From: Campylobacter concisus
GTDB lineage: Bacteria; Campylobacterota; Campylobacteria; Campylobacterales; Campylobacteraceae
Direction of reading: 5' to 3'
DNA length: 64,000 nt
Assembly: GCF_003049085.1 (NCBI RefSeq)
Contig: NZ_PIQX01000001.1
Location: forward strand, 186,001 to 250,000
Part shown: positions 1 through 9,419 of the stretch, in pieces
Layout: each line of letters opens with the position of its first letter
How positions within the stretch are numbered: position 1 is the stretch's first letter
Position numbers and translations under genes: made by a program
The notes under the pieces: generated by a model
Told to the model about the DNA's origin: nothing
The model's database searches: none
Seen by the model: the letters and a program-made list of their open reading frames with translations, nothing else

Positions 1-387
1 ACTCGCATCGACTTGCGCTAGAAGCGTAGTTGGGATATTTATAAAATTTATCCCTCTTTCATAGATGCTCGCCGCAAAGCCAGTCATATCGCTTATGACG
101 CCACCACCAAAGGCGATTAGCGTAGATGAGCGATCAAACTTACTCACAAAAAGCTGCTCCAAAATTTGCTCTAACGTCTTTAAATTTTTATACTCTTCGC
201 CGTCAGGCACACTTATGATAAATTTCTCATCACACTTCAAAATACTAAGTAGCTTTTCAAGATGAAGCCCCGCTACTTTAGCGTTTGTAACTATGCCAAC
301 CTTGCCTTTTAGTTCTAGTCTTTCAAGCTCGTTTATATAAATTTTATAACCTGATGCTTTTTCTTTAAGATTTAAATTTATCTGCAT
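1..387 (-). CDS. aroB: 3-dehydroquinate synthase, N-terminal part (cut by window edge)
   Basis: Second step of the shikimate pathway: cyclises DAHP to 3-dehydroquinate using NAD+ and a divalent metal, in the cytoplasm. About 129 N-terminal residues are visible. They include the nucleotide-binding stretch [12 protein letters not shown] and the following [12 protein letters not shown], both typical of AroB. The ATG lies at 385-387, two bases after the stop of the upstream gene, so the two are probably co-transcribed. The C-terminal two thirds, with the metal ligands, lies outside the window. Identity is secure from the motifs. Confidence 0.93.
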   Translation of the reverse strand, partial: MQINLNLKEKASGYKIYINELERLELKGKVGIVTNAKVAGLHLEKLLSILKCDEKFIISVPDGEEYKNLKTLEQILEQLFVSKFDRSSTLIAFGGGVISDMTGFAASIYERGINFINIPTTLLAQVDAS

Positions 388-389
388 TT

Positions 390-1811
390 TTACTCACTTA
401 CTGGCACAAAAAGCTGTGCATTTTGGCTTAGTTTTTTATAAAGCCTATTTAAATTTGTCGATAAAAAGGCAAATGCCCCACCATTTGCCACGCTTTTGCT
501 AAACATCACAAAATGAAGCAAATCTTTTGTATTTTTTAGTTTTACAAGCGGATTTTTAAGATTGTGATTTTCTATCTTTATACGCTTAGAAAATAGCGCG
601 CTAATGCTCTCAAAATGCTCTCTTAACGCTTCATCGTCGCTGTGTTTATTATCAAAATAGTAAAATTTCATCTCCAAATCAAGCTGTGCACAGCAGTCTG
701 TTATCACAGCTGATTGATTCTCCACTTCTTGGCTTTTATCGCCTAGTATCACGCCCTCTTTTATATTTGAGAGCAAAATTTTGCCTGTTTTTAGCACTGG
801 AAGTTTTAGCTCATAAAATACTTTTTTAAATTTAAAAAAGTATTTATCATCGCTTAAGATTAGGCCGATGTCGTGCTTTAACACATCATGTTTTATAGAT
901 TTGTTATCACTATTAAAATAATCCATCAAAACAATGATATTTTTCTCTTTTATCGCTTTTAAAGTATCTAAATTTTCACCTAAAGTTGGATTTATCACTC
1001 TAAAAAAAAGGCGTTTATTATTTAGTTTTGAATGCAAATACAAGCTATCCTTTATGAGCTTGCTAACACGTTCTTTGTCCATTGAGATCATATCGATCAG
1101 CACATAGATGTTGCTACCAAACGGGCTTGGAAACTGCCCACTTTCACGCTTAATCGAGCGGTAAACATTTTGAAGCACATTTGGATCACCAACGATCAGT
1201 AATATATCGCTTGGCTGTATCATTACATTTGGCTTTGGCAAGATGATCTCGCTGCCTCGATATATGAGGGCTATTCGCCATTTTTTTTGAGCTACTGAGC
1301 TAATGTGACGATACATATAAGAGCTACCTATTGGCACCTTAACTTCCATGATCTCACCCTCACTAAGTCCGATATTATCAGCTAAAACCGGCAAATCTGG
1401 TAAATAGTCCATAAGCCTTGATGCTGCAATATCTCTGATATCAACCACGCTTAAGTGTTTATCGCTTGCAAATATTTCTTTACATTTTTCATCAAGCTCC
1501 CATGAGCTCATAAAAACAGTCTCGGTCTTTGTGCTGATCTGTCTTAAATTTTCATAAACAGCAACCGCCTCATTTTTATCATCGCAAACTATACAAAACT
1601 GACTAAAATAGCCATCACTCACGCTTTTTAGCTTTGAGAGGCTAGTTGGGTCAAACTGGTAAAATGTAAAATTTTCATAATTTGATTTTTGGCTGTAATC
1701 CTCACTTGAAACAACGATATAGTGATGCAAATTTGATTTTGTTTCAAGCAGTCTGTTTAAAAAATTTCTTGCGAAAGTTCCATCTGCGATTATTAAAATT
1801 TTCTTCATCAA
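390..1811 (-). CDS. TrkA-N/TrkA-C-like nucleotide-binding protein (COG3400-type)
   Basis: A 473-residue soluble protein that begins with a Rossmann-like segment ([15 protein letters not shown]), as in TrkA/RCK regulators of K+ transport. A TrkA-C-like segment lies near residues 150-215 ([13 protein letters not shown], then [11 protein letters not shown]). The C-terminal half has a second Rossmann-like portion. No membrane segment is evident, so it is not a channel itself; it could gate a K+ transporter encoded elsewhere. It is packed directly upstream of aroB, as I recall for C. jejuni. The start may be either of two adjacent Met codons (1811 or 1808). Function is inferred from fold only. Confidence 0.7.
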   Translation of the reverse strand: MMKKILIIADGTFARNFLNRLLETKSNLHHYIVVSSEDYSQKSNYENFTFYQFDPTSLSKLKSVSDGYFSQFCIVCDDKNEAVAVYENLRQISTKTETVFMSSWELDEKCKEIFASDKHLSVVDIRDIAASRLMDYLPDLPVLADNIGLSEGEIMEVKVPIGSSYMYRHISSVAQKKWRIALIYRGSEIILPKPNVMIQPSDILLIVGDPNVLQNVYRSIKRESGQFPSPFGSNIYVLIDMISMDKERVSKLIKDSLYLHSKLNNKRLFFRVINPTLGENLDTLKAIKEKNIIVLMDYFNSDNKSIKHDVLKHDIGLILSDDKYFFKFKKVFYELKLPVLKTGKILLSNIKEGVILGDKSQEVENQSAVITDCCAQLDLEMKFYYFDNKHSDDEALREHFESISALFSKRIKIENHNLKNPLVKLKNTKDLLHFVMFSKSVANGGAFAFLSTNLNRLYKKLSQNAQLFVPVSE

Positions 1812-1865
1812 TTCTCCGTATTTTAAAGCTCACATTATAACAAAAGGTCTTTAAAATAAGCTATT

Positions 1866-1894
1866 TTGGCTATAAATTTAAAATTTACAGCCAA
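1866..1894 (-). terminator. Hairpin downstream of the MCE transporter operon
   Basis: Inverted repeat TTGGCT...AGCCAA with an AT-rich, partly self-complementary interior. It lies just after the stop of the lipoprotein gene (minus strand) and before the TrkA-like gene. On the minus strand it is followed by an AT-rich stretch with a short T run. It plausibly ends the four-gene transporter operon. Confidence 0.5.
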
Positions 1895-1900
1895 GAAAAT

Positions 1901-2461
1901 TTAAGAGATTATTTCAGAGATTAGCGTATCGATTGCTAAATTTGTAGCCTTATTTATCGTATCAAAAATAGTACTTGAGCTTGGATCTGGACAAAAAATT
2001 TCTTTCGTGATCATGCCAGATTTTAGCGAAGTGTTTGCATTAAACAGCTCATAAGCTAGTGAAACTTCGGCCTTGTCGCCTCTTATCTGAAGTGAGATGA
2101 TGCTAACTTTTAGCCTAAGATCTTTTGCATTTGGCGAAAATATCGGCTTTGCAGCGCAGTTTGAATAAAGCCCTTTTACAAGCGATTTATAGACCATTTC
2201 GCTTGGCTCAGATACAAATTTAGCATCGCTTAGATATCTGATTTTATTATTTTCAGCTACGATCAAAATTTTTCTAGTATCGACCATATCAAGAGCACTT
2301 ACATTTTCGATGAAGACATTTTTTAGCTCTTTTTGCTTGTTTTCAGCTGAGCAAGCCTTATTTGAATAGTGAATTTCATACATCGTTGCAACTGGCACAT
2401 CCGTCTTTAGCGAGCAGCCAAGAAATAAAAGCGTAGCCGCTAGAAAGATTAAATTTCTCAT
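1901..2461 (-). CDS. ABC-type transport auxiliary lipoprotein (MCE system)
   Basis: A 186-residue lipoprotein with N-terminal signal MRNLIFLAATLLFLGC, where Cys16 is the expected lipidation site. The rest resembles auxiliary lipoproteins of the PqiC/ABC_trans_aux type that accompany MCE transporters and link the inner-membrane complex to the outer membrane. It overlaps the MCE gene by four bases (ATGA), which means coupled translation. Matching C. jejuni order (permease, ATPase, MCE protein, lipoprotein) supports the role. The exact lipid substrate cannot be read from sequence. Confidence 0.75.
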   Translation of the reverse strand: MRNLIFLAATLLFLGCSLKTDVPVATMYEIHYSNKACSAENKQKELKNVFIENVSALDMVDTRKILIVAENNKIRYLSDAKFVSEPSEMVYKSLVKGLYSNCAAKPIFSPNAKDLRLKVSIISLQIRGDKAEVSLAYELFNANTSLKSGMITKEIFCPDPSSSTIFDTINKATNLAIDTLISEIIS

Positions 2462-3390
2462 TTTTTATCTCCTTTGTCGTTTGGCACTGGATTTGTAAAG
2501 AAAAACTCGTAAGGATTATCTTCAAGCCTTTGAAGCGCGCCTCTAAATTCGCGAAGCGTCTTGTCAAATCCATTTAAAAAATCACTCGCTTCTCTTAATA
2601 ACGGCCCAACCGTATTTCTAAGATCGTATTCGCCATCTTTAGCCTTTTTGGCGATGAGCTCTTGCAGCGAATTATATCCAGTGATAGCCGAATTTGCCGA
2701 TACAAAAACTTGGTTTGCATTTGAAATTAGTCTATTTAAATTTTTAACCAATTCTTTTGTATCGGTTTTGTTTAAAGTATCTGTAAAATTTTTCACATTT
2801 TTAACGATACTATCAACCTCACTTAGCCCCTCTTCGTCTGTTAAAACTTGTGTAAATTTATCAATATTTTTAAGGACTGACTCTACGTGAGCGATATTTT
2901 CAGGCGAGAAAAAGTTATCGACTTTATCAAGTGTCTGATTTATCTTTAAAGTAATGTTTTCAGCGTTGTTTCCAAGCTTTGAAAAGAGGCTCTCTTCAAG
3001 CTGCAAGATAGGCTTTTGACCTGATGTAAAGTCTTTTGTGCCACGGCTTATATTTATACTAGCCACACCGCTAATAGCCTGAACTTCAATACTTGCCACG
3101 CTATCGGCCTTTATCGGCAGGTCTTCTCTAATTTTCATTGTGATGTTTATAAGAGCATTTTTATCATCAACAAAATTTATATCACTAACACTTCCAGCTG
3201 GCACACCGATAAATTTAACCGTAGAATCAACCTTTAATCCACTTGGCAGCTCAGTCGTGTGGATGTAGTACTCTTTAAAATCAACCTTTGTATTATTTTT
3301 ACTAGTCATCCACCAAATAAATATCGCAAATACTGTAAGGCAAGCCATAAAAAACATGCCAACAATGGTATAAGAATTTCTATTTTCCAT
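2458..3390 (-). CDS. MCE/MlaD-like substrate-binding protein
   Basis: A 310-residue protein anchored by one N-terminal membrane helix (about residues 8-27). A single MCE domain follows at about 40-120 (FKEYYIHTTELPSGL, then FIGVPAGSVSDI). A long helical tail at about 150-290 probably forms a periplasmic needle or tunnel. This is the MlaD-type component that carries lipid between the membranes. Its stop abuts the ATPase gene with no gap, and the lipoprotein gene overlaps its end. Family assignment is firm; transport direction and lipid are unknown. Confidence 0.86.
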   Translation of the reverse strand: MENRNSYTIVGMFFMACLTVFAIFIWWMTSKNNTKVDFKEYYIHTTELPSGLKVDSTVKFIGVPAGSVSDINFVDDKNALINITMKIREDLPIKADSVASIEVQAISGVASINISRGTKDFTSGQKPILQLEESLFSKLGNNAENITLKINQTLDKVDNFFSPENIAHVESVLKNIDKFTQVLTDEEGLSEVDSIVKNVKNFTDTLNKTDTKELVKNLNRLISNANQVFVSANSAITGYNSLQELIAKKAKDGEYDLRNTVGPLLREASDFLNGFDKTLREFRGALQRLEDNPYEFFFTNPVPNDKGDKK

Positions 3391-4143
3391 CTACTTTTTC
3401 CTCATTTTAAATAGCTCTTCAAGTGGGTTGTTTTTAAGATATTCAAGCTCTTTTATATTTCCCTCAAAAGCTATTTTTTTGTTATCTATTATCAAAAATC
3501 TATCCAAAATATCAAAAATACTATCAGCATCATGAGTCACCATGACAACAGTCACGCCGATGCTATCACGAAGCTCTTTTATGAGTGCATCCATCTGACG
3601 TGAGCTAACAGGATCAAGGCCGCTGTTTGGCTCATCTAAAAATAGTACTCTAGGGCTTAGCACCAAGGCTCTTGCTAGCGCAGCACGCTTTTTCATACCG
3701 CCACTTAGCTCGCTTGGATAGAGCATTGATACCTCTTTTTTTAGCCCCACTTTTTGTATCCAAAACATCGCTATCTCATCGATCTGACGCTTGTTAAATT
3801 TAGAGTACTCATGAAGCAAAACGCCCACATTGTCAAGGATCGTCATAGAGCTATAAAGCGCTCCAAACTGAAACATCGTTCCACTTTTTAGCTTAATCTC
3901 TTGCTGCTCCTCTTGACTACTTTTCCACATATTGACGCCATCAAAAAATATATCACCCTCGCTTGGCTTTTTTAGATATATCATCGTCTTCATAAGCGTC
4001 GTTTTCCCAGCACCACTGCCACCTAAAAAGCCGTAAATTTCTGCCTCTTTAACGCTCCAGCTCACATTATCGTGCATTATCTTATCGCCATAACACGTAG
4101 TTATGTTTTTTCCAACTATTATCTCGTTCATATCTTTAGCCAC
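3391..4143 (-). CDS. iamA: MCE-system ABC transporter ATPase (MlaF/IamA type)
   Basis: A 250-residue ABC ATPase with Walker A GGSGAGKTTL, signature LSGGMKKRAALARAL, Walker B RVLFLDEPNSGLDP and the switch His in VTHDAD. It powers the MCE lipid transporter. It overlaps the permease gene by 16 bases. In C. jejuni the orthologous pair is called iamAB (invasion-associated marker), a historical name that does not prove a direct role in invasion. Translation could also start at Met5, 12 bases downstream. Confidence 0.86.
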   Translation of the reverse strand: MAKDMNEIIVGKNITTCYGDKIMHDNVSWSVKEAEIYGFLGGSGAGKTTLMKTMIYLKKPSEGDIFFDGVNMWKSSQEEQQEIKLKSGTMFQFGALYSSMTILDNVGVLLHEYSKFNKRQIDEIAMFWIQKVGLKKEVSMLYPSELSGGMKKRAALARALVLSPRVLFLDEPNSGLDPVSSRQMDALIKELRDSIGVTVVMVTHDADSIFDILDRFLIIDNKKIAFEGNIKELEYLKNNPLEELFKMRKK

Positions 4144-5234
4144 ATAAAAATTATTGCGAAAAACGCATCAAGCGCAATGACCCAAAATATCGCATTTACA
4201 ACGCTAACTGTTGTCATTGCTCCAAGGCTTTGGGCGTTTTGGCTCACACCAAATCCCCTCATACACCCAATGATCGCTATTACCGCACCAAAAAATGGAG
4301 CTTTTATCATACCAACGGTAAAATGTCTAAGCTCGACCATCTCGCGAAATCTATTTAGATAGTCACTAAAGCTGATATCAAGTATCGTTTGACAAATGAT
4401 CATCTGCCCCAAAATACTTATCGCATCAGCTATAAAGATAATGACAGGCACACAAAGCACCATGGCGATGATGCGCGGCAAGACCAAGAAGTTAAATGGC
4501 TCAAAACCCATCGTCTTCATCGCGTCTATCTCCTCAGTTAGCTTCATAGCACCAATTTGCGCGGTAAAGCTGGAGGCCGACCTGCCTGCCACAACGATAG
4601 CAGCGATGAGCGGTGCCACCTCTCTAAGCGTTAGCATACCCATGATCTCTACTATAAATATACTTGCCCCAAAGCTTGCAAGCATCGCACTACCAAGATA
4701 TGCAAGCACGACGCCTATCAAAAAAGCGGTGAGCGATACGATAAAAACGGCATTTACACCGCCATCTTTTATGTAGTTACTAAATTCTCTAAACCTTAAA
4801 TTTGCAGGATTAAGGAAAATTTTGACGCTTTTTATCAAAAACTCGCCCAAAAACGAGCCAAACTCAACTAAATTTACAAATCCCTCGCAAATTTTCTCAC
4901 CGAGGCGTGAGAAAAAATTTAGGCTATTGTGCGGTGGCATATATCTAAAGTCGATCTTTTCGTCATTTAAAAGATCGCCCATCGCCTTTATCTTCTCGTC
5001 ATTTGTGATGATCTCAAATTTCTTGCCATTTAGCGTGTTTTTTAAAAGGATCAAAACAGCGTAATCAATGCTCTTTAGCTCACTAAAGTCAAATTTAACA
5101 TTGCCGTTAAGCTTTTGGATTTTTTTAAAAATGCTTTGTAAATTTTTAGCCTCTTTGTAGCTAAATTCGCCTGCAAATTTTATGGTCGCAGTGCCGTTTG
5201 CTTCGGTAAAAACGATATCATTTCTCTTTTGCAA
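4128..5234 (-). CDS. iamB: MCE-system permease with N-terminal STAS domain (MlaE/IamB type)
   Basis: A 368-residue inner-membrane permease. Residues 1-100 look like a STAS domain (FTEANGTATIKFAGEF; KFDFSELKSIDYAVL), the role MlaB fills as a separate protein in E. coli. Residues 130-368 form the MlaE/YrbE permease, with several membrane segments and the conserved stretch GRSASSFTAQIGAMK. It is the first gene of the operon on the minus strand, read divergently from tgt. Confidence 0.86.
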   Translation of the reverse strand: MQKRNDIVFTEANGTATIKFAGEFSYKEAKNLQSIFKKIQKLNGNVKFDFSELKSIDYAVLILLKNTLNGKKFEIITNDEKIKAMGDLLNDEKIDFRYMPPHNSLNFFSRLGEKICEGFVNLVEFGSFLGEFLIKSVKIFLNPANLRFREFSNYIKDGGVNAVFIVSLTAFLIGVVLAYLGSAMLASFGASIFIVEIMGMLTLREVAPLIAAIVVAGRSASSFTAQIGAMKLTEEIDAMKTMGFEPFNFLVLPRIIAMVLCVPVIIFIADAISILGQMIICQTILDISFSDYLNRFREMVELRHFTVGMIKAPFFGAVIAIIGCMRGFGVSQNAQSLGAMTTVSVVNAIFWVIALDAFFAIIFMWLKI

Positions 5235-5280
5235 AAAGTTCCTTTGCCTTAAAATTTCTGGATTATATTATAAATTTTGT

Positions 5281-5286
5281 TAAAAT
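5281..5286 (+). promoter_or_regulatory. Probable sigma70 -10 element for tgt
   Basis: TAAAAT preceded by TTTTGT in an AT-rich region, a usual Campylobacter -10 context without a clear -35. It would start transcription about 23 bases before the tgt ATG, and AAGGA sits in between as ribosome binding site. Sequence pattern only. Confidence 0.4.
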
Positions 5287-5315
5287 AAAAAATCAAAAAA
5301 AAATTAAGGACTTAG

Positions 5316-6446
5316 ATGAAATTTGAAGTTATAAAAAAAGATGGCAACGCAAGGCGCGGCATCCTCACAACCGCTCATAGCGTGATACAAACGCCAGTTT
5401 TTATGCCTGTTGGCACGGTTGGCGCAGTTAAAAGCTTAGATGCCTTTGATATGAGTGAAATTTTAGACGCAAAGATCATTTTAGCAAACACCTATCATAT
5501 GTATCTGCGCCCTGGCAGCAAGGTCGTGCGTGAGTTTGGCGGACTGCATGGTTTTTCTAAATTTGATCGCTCGTTTTTAACTGATAGTGGCGGATTTCAG
5601 GCGTTTTCACTTAGATCAAACACCAAAAACGACGATGGCGGGATAAAATTTAAAAGCCATATCGACGGCAGTACGCACTATTTCACACCAAGATCCGTCC
5701 TTGATACGCAGTATGACCTAGGCAGCGACATCATGATGATACTTGATGATCTAGTCGCCTTGCCTGCTGAGACAAAAAGGATCAATCTAAGCATAAAACG
5801 AACGATAAAATGGGCAAAAGAGGCGATTGATTATCACAAATTTATGCAAAGCAAGGGCGTTGGCTTAGAGCAAAATATATTTGGCATCGTTCAAGGTGGC
5901 ACCGACTATGAGGCACGTAAATTTTGTGCGCAGGCCTTAAATGAGATGCCATTTGATGGCCTTGCGATAGGAGGACTAAGCGTTGGCGAGAGCAATGAGG
6001 CGATGTATGACACAGTTGAGGCGGTTATGCCATTTATGGATGAGCTAAGACCGCGCTATCTAATGGGTGTTGGCACGCCTGAAGATCTTGTAGAAAACGT
6101 GGAGCGAGGCGTTGATATGTTTGACTGCGTCATGCCAACAAGAAATGCAAGAAACGGCACACTCTTTACTAGCTTTGGCAAGATAAATATAAAATCAGCC
6201 AAATTTATAAACGACCACGCACCAATCGACCCGCAGTGTCAGTGCTATACCTGCAAACGCTACTCCAGAGGCTATCTAAACCACCTTTTTAAGGCTAGAG
6301 AGCTAACGTTTTTTAGACTAGCAAGTCTTCACAACCTGCATTACTATCTAAATTTAATGAAAGAGATGAGAGAGGCGATAGAAAGAGGCGAATTTGCCAA
6401 ATTTAAGAAAAATTTTTATGCTAAAAGGGTAAAAAATGAGCTATAA
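5316..6446 (+). CDS. tgt: tRNA-guanine transglycosylase
   Basis: Exchanges G34 for the queuosine precursor in GUN-anticodon tRNAs. Length (376 residues) is normal. Visible features: TDSGGFQAF with catalytic Asp90, FGIVQGG, GGLSVGE, the [14 protein letters not shown] segment carrying the nucleophilic Asp, and the zinc site CQCYTC...NHLF near the C-terminus. AAGGA precedes the ATG. The CorA-like gene overlaps its last 11 bases. The tgt/CorA-like pairing next to aroB is as I recall in C. jejuni. Confidence 0.95.
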   Translation: MKFEVIKKDGNARRGILTTAHSVIQTPVFMPVGTVGAVKSLDAFDMSEILDAKIILANTYHMYLRPGSKVVREFGGLHGFSKFDRSFLTDSGGFQAFSLRSNTKNDDGGIKFKSHIDGSTHYFTPRSVLDTQYDLGSDIMMILDDLVALPAETKRINLSIKRTIKWAKEAIDYHKFMQSKGVGLEQNIFGIVQGGTDYEARKFCAQALNEMPFDGLAIGGLSVGESNEAMYDTVEAVMPFMDELRPRYLMGVGTPEDLVENVERGVDMFDCVMPTRNARNGTLFTSFGKINIKSAKFINDHAPIDPQCQCYTCKRYSRGYLNHLFKARELTFFRLASLHNLHYYLNLMKEMREAIERGEFAKFKKNFYAKRVKNEL

Positions 6447-7134
6447 AAGTTCAGTTTGTGGATATTTTTATGGCGATGAATACGACTATATTTTGCTTGT
6501 TTCTTTCACGCAAAAGCAAAGCTATAAATTTTTATTTAAAAATGGCAAGATTTATAAAGAAGATCTTAATCACGAATGCGATAAAAACGAGTTTGAAGCG
6601 GCCCTTAAAAAACTATGTAATGAATATGCAAACAAAATTTTAGAACATCAAGAAGAACTAAACGAGTATGAAAAAATTTACGCTAGTCGAAAGAACTTTA
6701 ACAAATTTATCAAAAGACACCACTTTTTAAAATATGAGATTAGAAAATTTCAAAACAAGATATCTCACTTTTATGAGACACTTTCGATTTGTCAAAGTGA
6801 GCAACAAAATTTAAAAAAAGAGCTTAAAAATAGTACTCATGAGGCAAATGTTTTTAGAACAATGGCCAATGAGTATGCCTGCAGAATAGATGATATTTAT
6901 ACATTTATACAAAGTATAAAAAATGACAAAATCAATCAAAATATTTACATTTTGACAATGATATCAGCTGTAATGCTACCACTAAATCTGATAACTGGGT
7001 TTTTTGGCATGAATACACAAGGCTTGCCATTTAATGAAACTAAAAATGCTACTATAATAGTTGTATCAATAATGCTTGGAGTAATTCTTTGTTGTACTTC
7101 TTTTTTGTTTTGGTACACGAATAAGAAAAAGTAG
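6436..7134 (+). CDS. CorA-like divalent cation transporter (short form)
   Basis: A 232-residue protein with a charged, coiled-coil-like N-terminal region and two C-terminal membrane helices (about 172-192 and 202-225). The CorA family signature GMN sits between them ([10 protein letters not shown]), which forms the mouth of the Mg2+ channel. It is clearly shorter than typical CorA (about 300-350 residues), so the cytoplasmic domain is reduced. It overlaps tgt by 11 bases. The ion could be Mg2+, Co2+, Ni2+ or Zn2+; the sequence does not decide. Confidence 0.78.
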   Translation: MSYKSSVCGYFYGDEYDYILLVSFTQKQSYKFLFKNGKIYKEDLNHECDKNEFEAALKKLCNEYANKILEHQEELNEYEKIYASRKNFNKFIKRHHFLKYEIRKFQNKISHFYETLSICQSEQQNLKKELKNSTHEANVFRTMANEYACRIDDIYTFIQSIKNDKINQNIYILTMISAVMLPLNLITGFFGMNTQGLPFNETKNATIIVVSIMLGVILCCTSFLFWYTNKKK

Positions 7135-7268
7135 AAAATAAATAAATTTAGTATATATTTTAAATTTTTATAGACTAGTGGTAAAAACAATAAAAATAAA
7201 TAGATTTTTATTAATATTAAAACGATAAAAATATTTAATAGAAATTAGATTTAAAGAAAAGTTGAAAA

Positions 7269-7289
7269 GTCCTGAATAGGCTTCAGGAC
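7269..7289 (-). terminator. Terminator after rplS
   Basis: Perfect 8-bp stem GTCCTGAA/TTCAGGAC with a 5-base loop, immediately downstream of the rplS stop on the minus strand and followed there by ACTTTTCAACTTTT. It probably ends the long cheZ-to-rplS run. Confidence 0.65.
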
Positions 7290-7300
7290 AGATAGTAGAA

Positions 7301-7657
7301 TTATTTTCTAAGTTCGCGGATCTTAGCAGCTTTACCACGAAGATCACGTAGATAGAATAATTTAGCTCTTCTAACACGACCTTTTCTAAGAACTTTTATC
7401 TCTTCGATAGAATCACTAAAAATTGGAAAAATTCTCTCAACGCCAACACTATTAGCGCCAATTTTTCTAATGATAAATGTTTCACCAGTACCGCTACCAC
7501 GTCTAGCTATACAAATGCCTTCAAAATTTTGAATTCTAGTTTTATCGCCTTCGTGAATACGAGTAGCAACACGCAATGTATCTCCTGCACGGAAGTCAGG
7601 AATATTTTTACTAGCAATTTGAGCATTTTCAAATGCTTCAATGTATTTATTTCTCAT
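7301..7657 (-). CDS. rplS: 50S ribosomal protein L19
   Basis: A 118-residue ribosomal protein at the 30S-50S interface. It begins [13 protein letters not shown] and carries the family segments [28 protein letters not shown] and [16 protein letters not shown]. It is the last gene of the rpsP-khpA-rimM-trmD-rplS group, 8 bases after trmD, with a terminator behind it. Confidence 0.97.
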   Translation of the reverse strand: MRNKYIEAFENAQIASKNIPDFRAGDTLRVATRIHEGDKTRIQNFEGICIARRGSGTGETFIIRKIGANSVGVERIFPIFSDSIEEIKVLRKGRVRRAKLFYLRDLRGKAAKIRELRK

Positions 7658-7665
7658 GTTTTTCC

Positions 7666-8358
7666 TTATTTATGTGGCTTAAGCTTTTGATATAAATCAG
7701 GGCGAAAGAACCTTGTTTTGCAGTGAGCCATCTTATTTTTTAAAGTGTGGATTTTAGCATGGTTACCCTTTAAAAACTCTGAAACCACAAAGATCGATCT
7801 AAAATTATCAGGCTTTGTAAAAGATGGGGCTTCAAGTAAATTATCCTCAAAACTCTCAACTTCAAGGCTCATATCGTTTCCTAAAACTCCAAGTACATTT
7901 CTTGATATTGCATCGCTCATACAAAGCGCAGGAAGCTCTCCACCAGTTAAAACAAAATCACCTATACAAAAAACTTCATCTGCCCAAAGCTCAACAACTC
8001 GTTCATCAAGGCCTTCATATCTACTGCAAACAAAACAAATGTGATTTTTTTTAGAAAGCCTCTTTGCATCATTTTGATTAAATTTTTTACCAGCTGGTGT
8101 CAAAAATATCACGTGAGTATTTTTATCTTTTGCTTTTAAAAATTTGATCGACTCATCCAAAGGCTGTGGAAACATTAAAAGCCCTGCTCCGCCTCCGATC
8201 ATATAATCATCAACTTTACTATGCTTATCTTTAGTAAAATTTCTTGGATTTATAAAATCAATTTCAATAAATTTATTACCAATTGCACGTTTTAAAATAG
8301 AATCACAAAAATAAGGTTTAACTAAATTTTCAAAAAGTGTAATAAACGTAAATTTCAT
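7666..8358 (-). CDS. trmD: tRNA (guanine37-N1)-methyltransferase
   Basis: Methylates G37 next to the anticodon, preventing +1 frameshifting. The 230 residues carry the SPOUT trefoil-knot motifs: [24 protein letters not shown] and [13 protein letters not shown]. It overlaps rimM by four bases (ATGA), so translation is coupled. The position in the ribosomal-protein group is the standard one. Confidence 0.97.
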   Translation of the reverse strand: MKFTFITLFENLVKPYFCDSILKRAIGNKFIEIDFINPRNFTKDKHSKVDDYMIGGGAGLLMFPQPLDESIKFLKAKDKNTHVIFLTPAGKKFNQNDAKRLSKKNHICFVCSRYEGLDERVVELWADEVFCIGDFVLTGGELPALCMSDAISRNVLGVLGNDMSLEVESFEDNLLEAPSFTKPDNFRSIFVVSEFLKGNHAKIHTLKNKMAHCKTRFFRPDLYQKLKPHK

Positions 8359-8885
8359 GAATTTTCTAAAATGGCTCTAGCACCTTTTACTAAAATCTCT
8401 CCACCATCCAAATTTACGCTTTCAATAAAATGCTCCAAATATGGAATGTAAAAATTCTTTGGTTTACTACCCAAGGTAAGCTCTTCATCTGTTTTTATAT
8501 ATAAAAGTGAATTTGCAAAATTATCTTGGATATCTTCTACAATACCCAAAATTTCACCATTTTCTATAACTTTTAAGCCAATAATATCAAACTGAAAAAA
8601 TTCATTTTTTTTTAATTTGCAGTTTTTTCTAGTGAGCTCTTTTGTGGTATATATAGTTCTATTTACAAGCGTTTTAGCAAGATCTAAGTCATCAAAATTT
8701 TCAAATAAAACCAGCTCTTTTTGTCTATTATAGTCTTTTATGACGAGCTGATCATTGTTTTTGTCAAAAAAGGTTGCACCTTTTTTAAACTGTTCTGGGA
8801 AGTCGCTCTTATTGTGAAGCTTTAAGTAGCCCTTTAAACCAACACATCTTCCAATGGTAGCGACTTCAACAATATCACTATTCAA
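8355..8885 (-). CDS. rimM: Ribosome maturation factor RimM
   Basis: A 16S maturation factor that binds S19 and the 30S head. N-terminal RimM domain ([19 protein letters not shown]), then a PRC-barrel half ([13 protein letters not shown] ... [13 protein letters not shown]). Overlaps both neighbours (khpA by 8 bases, trmD by 4). An A9 run in the coding strand near 8605-8613 (the Lys-Lys-Asn codons) is long for a coding region but in frame. Confidence 0.93.
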   Translation of the reverse strand: MNSDIVEVATIGRCVGLKGYLKLHNKSDFPEQFKKGATFFDKNNDQLVIKDYNRQKELVLFENFDDLDLAKTLVNRTIYTTKELTRKNCKLKKNEFFQFDIIGLKVIENGEILGIVEDIQDNFANSLLYIKTDEELTLGSKPKNFYIPYLEHFIESVNLDGGEILVKGARAILENS

Positions 8886-9120
8886 TAGCTTTTACCGTTA
8901 CCCTATAACTTGTATTATCTTTGGCTTTACAACCAATAATAACGGTCTTTATAGCATTTATCATTTTACCATCTTTACCGATAAGTTTTCCTGTATCAAC
9001 CTTATCAGCACTTATAATTATCTCAGCAAAATTTTCACCAAGTTCCTGGCGATCAACACTTACTTTATCAGGAAAATCGGCAATCAACTTGGCATATTCG
9101 TATAAAAAATTTTTAACCAT
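8878..9120 (-). CDS. khpA: KH-domain RNA-binding protein KhpA
   Basis: An 80-residue single KH domain with the GxxG loop seen as IGKDGKMINAIK. Small KH proteins of this type pair with KhpB/Jag in many bacteria and sit between rpsP and rimM, as here. Start ATG overlaps the rpsP stop by one base. Cytoplasmic RNA chaperone role is inferred from family. Confidence 0.88.
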   Translation of the reverse strand: MVKNFLYEYAKLIADFPDKVSVDRQELGENFAEIIISADKVDTGKLIGKDGKMINAIKTVIIGCKAKDNTSYRVTVKAIE

Positions 9121-9347
9121 TATTTTGTAATTTGTGCAACTCTATCGCTAAGTTTAGCACCAACGCTTTTCCAGTAATCTAATCTCTCTTTGTTAAAATT
9201 TATAACATTTGGCTCAACCATAGGATTGTAATAGCCAATACTTTCTATCCAGCCACTATCACGTCTTTTTCTACTATCTGTAACAACTATACGATAAAAA
9301 GGTCTTTTCTTACGTCCCATTCTTGTTAGTCTTACTACTGTTGCCAT
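9120..9347 (-). CDS. rpsP: 30S ribosomal protein S16
   Basis: A 75-residue S16 with the family start [20 protein letters not shown] and [16 protein letters not shown] good ribosome binding site (AGGAGAA) precedes the ATG. It follows ffh by 72 bases that contain nothing else recognisable. Confidence 0.97.
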   Translation of the reverse strand: MATVVRLTRMGRKKRPFYRIVVTDSRKRRDSGWIESIGYYNPMVEPNVINFNKERLDYWKSVGAKLSDRVAQITK

Positions 9348-9419
9348 ATTATATTTCTCCTCTTGTTTTTAAATAAAGCTTAAATTTAGATAACAAATAT
9401 CCAAATTTAAACCCTTTTA

